This document shows positions 6,632-7,513 of a stretch of DNA of 7,513 nt, piece by piece; position 1 is the stretch's first letter; each line of letters starts with the position of its first letter. The DNA is from Euryarchaeota archaeon UBA102. Lineage in GTDB: Archaea; Thermoplasmatota; Poseidoniia; MGIII; CG-Epi1. The translations under genes were made by a program, and so were the position numbers. The notes beneath the pieces were generated by a model that was not told where the DNA came from, did not search any database, and was given only the letters and a program-made list of their open reading frames with translations. The stretch lies in the NCBI GenBank assembly GCA_002509225.1, contig DAHL01000013.1:1-7513 (forward strand), written 5' to 3'.

Positions 6632-7513
6632 TTACTCCTGAGTGTACTTGCCTTGTAATTCAAGACATTTAATTTTATCTATTTCTAATTGTTTTTTTAA
6701 TTCCAGCGGGGAAGGAAATTTCTTTTCATCCCTTATCCTCTCCAAAAACTCCACCCATACGACCTTTTCATAGATATCATCAAGGTCATCATAAAATAAA
6801 TGAACTTCCAATACTAATTCTTTTTCTTCGAATGTGGGTCTTACGCCAAAGTTACACATACCAAACAGATGAAGTCCATTAATCGTTCCTCGAGTGAAAT
6901 ATACACCTGGTTTAGGCATTAGTTGATTTTGATCGGTAGGAATCAAATTAGCAGTGGGGAAGTGTAATCCTTTTCCACGGCCGGCTCCATGAATTACTTT
7001 GGCCATAAACCCAAAAAAAGAACCTAATTCAAAATTTGCTCGGCGTAAATACCCTTTTTGAATCAAGGTACGGATATTATTACTAGAAATAATTACATCA
7101 CCATCTTTTATAGGCTCTGTTAATTCTAAATCGATTCCATGGTCAAGACAATATCGTTTCAGAAATTCTGGCCCACCTTCTCGCTGATAGCCAAAATGAT
7201 GATCATAACCTGCAACAATAACCTGAGGATTGAAATTTGGAAGAATAATATTATCCATGAATACCTTAGCTGGAACTCGCGAAAATTCTGATGTAAATGG
7301 AATAATCAATACCTTACTGATTCCTAAAGATTGTAAAATATTCAGCTTCTGGTCCATACTCATTATGAGTGGTAACTTTACACGAGATTTATCCAACACA
7401 TGTTTGGGATGGGGATCAAATGTAACAATGGAAGAGATTATATTCTTAGCTTGAGCATGATTAACTACCGAGCGAATAATCTCATGGTGCCCACGATGTA
7501 ACCCATCATATGA
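6632..7513 (-). CDS. ribF: Bifunctional riboflavin kinase / FAD synthetase, partial (5' end outside window)
   Basis: The frame is open to the right edge; 293 residues are visible out of a usual 305-320, so about 10-20 N-terminal residues are missing. The enzyme phosphorylates riboflavin to FMN and adenylylates FMN to FAD in the cytoplasm. The visible part begins with the nucleotidyltransferase motif SYDGLHRGH, holding the HxGH signature (visible residues 6-9), then VTFDPHPKH, AGYDHHFGYQREG and the SSNNIR block that precedes the kinase domain. The riboflavin kinase domain follows, with GRGKGLHFPTANL (PTAN at about visible residues 186-189), PGVYF, FGVRPTF, the LEVHLFYDDL strand and a final helical region. 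A GTG at 7399-7397 could look like a start but lies inside the nucleotidyltransferase domain, so it is an internal Val. The residues HH replace the more common FR in the DFRFG block. rpsO follows after 4 bases; ribF ahead of rpsO is a common bacterial order. Confidence 0.96.
   Translation of the reverse strand, partial: SYDGLHRGHHEIIRSVVNHAQAKNIISSIVTFDPHPKHVLDKSRVKLPLIMSMDQKLNILQSLGISKVLIIPFTSEFSRVPAKVFMDNIILPNFNPQVIVAGYDHHFGYQREGGPEFLKRYCLDHGIDLELTEPIKDGDVIISSNNIRTLIQKGYLRRANFELGSFFGFMAKVIHGAGRGKGLHFPTANLIPTDQNQLMPKPGVYFTRGTINGLHLFGMCNFGVRPTFEEKELVLEVHLFYDDLDDIYEKVVWVEFLERIRDEKKFPSPLELKKQLEIDKIKCLELQGKYTQE
6635..6640 (-). promoter_or_regulatory. Shine-Dalgarno sequence of rpsO, inside the end of ribF
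   Basis: CAGGAG (6640-6635) encodes the last two residues of RibF (Gln-Glu) and also forms the rpsO ribosome binding site, with AGGAG seven bases ahead of the ATG. Ribosomes finishing ribF would stop on top of it, so the two genes are probably translationally coupled. It stands out because the other genes in the window lack comparable sites. Confidence 0.8.

Noticed and set aside
7397..7399. GTG as the start of ribF
   Set aside because: The frame continues upstream with the conserved DGLHRGH and TFDPHP motifs to the window edge, so this codon is internal.
7230..7454. Plus-strand 74-codon open frame
   Set aside because: It is antisense to the RibF nucleotidyltransferase domain and has no supporting motif.
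1..7513. CRISPR array, insertion sequence, toxin-antitoxin or defence genes
   Set aside because: No regularly spaced repeats, terminal inverted repeats, transposase motifs or unexplained coding space were seen on either strand.

Overview
The window is an AT-rich bacterial chromosomal segment in which every recognisable gene lies on the minus strand, so it is described here from high to low coordinates. It contains eight protein-coding genes (the first and last cut by the window edges) and one tRNA. Coding is dense: the longest gap is about 94 bases. The organism is probably in or near the Fibrobacterota-Chlorobiota-Bacteroidota (FCB) group, possibly a Marinimicrobia-like marine lineage. This rests on AT-rich coding, mostly missing Shine-Dalgarno sequences, the aminotransferase subfamily, and the pairing of a small MerR protein with a DUF2914 protein. 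It is an inference, not something a marker gene here proves.

Region 1 (7513 to 4172) is a conserved housekeeping cluster: ribF (FAD synthesis; 5' end outside the window), rpsO (ribosomal protein S15) and pnp (polynucleotide phosphorylase). The gaps are 4 and 29 bases, so they probably form one transcript. Only rpsO has a strong Shine-Dalgarno sequence, and it sits inside the last codons of ribF.

Region 2 (4171 to 2259) begins with a 94-base gap holding an inverted repeat followed by T runs. It then has a PLP-dependent class I/II aminotransferase, a small MerR-type regulator, and tRNA-Pro(GGG), which starts only two bases after the regulator's stop codon. A weak terminator-like hairpin follows the tRNA.

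Region 3 (2191 to 1) is a tightly packed set of three predicted envelope proteins. They are a membrane-anchored DUF2914 protein with a proline-rich linker, a probable lipoprotein of the phosphodiester glycosidase (NAGPA/DUF2233) family, and a YqaA-type member of the DedA/VTT membrane family (3' end outside the window). Spacings of 5 and 0 bases argue for a single transcript and a shared envelope role, whose substrate is unknown.

There is no mobile element, CRISPR array, phage gene or clearly broken gene. Most of the window is ordinary core genome. The best lead for something undescribed is the DUF2914 / glycosidase / YqaA trio. The RNA arrangements at 4098-4151 and around the tRNA are secondary leads.
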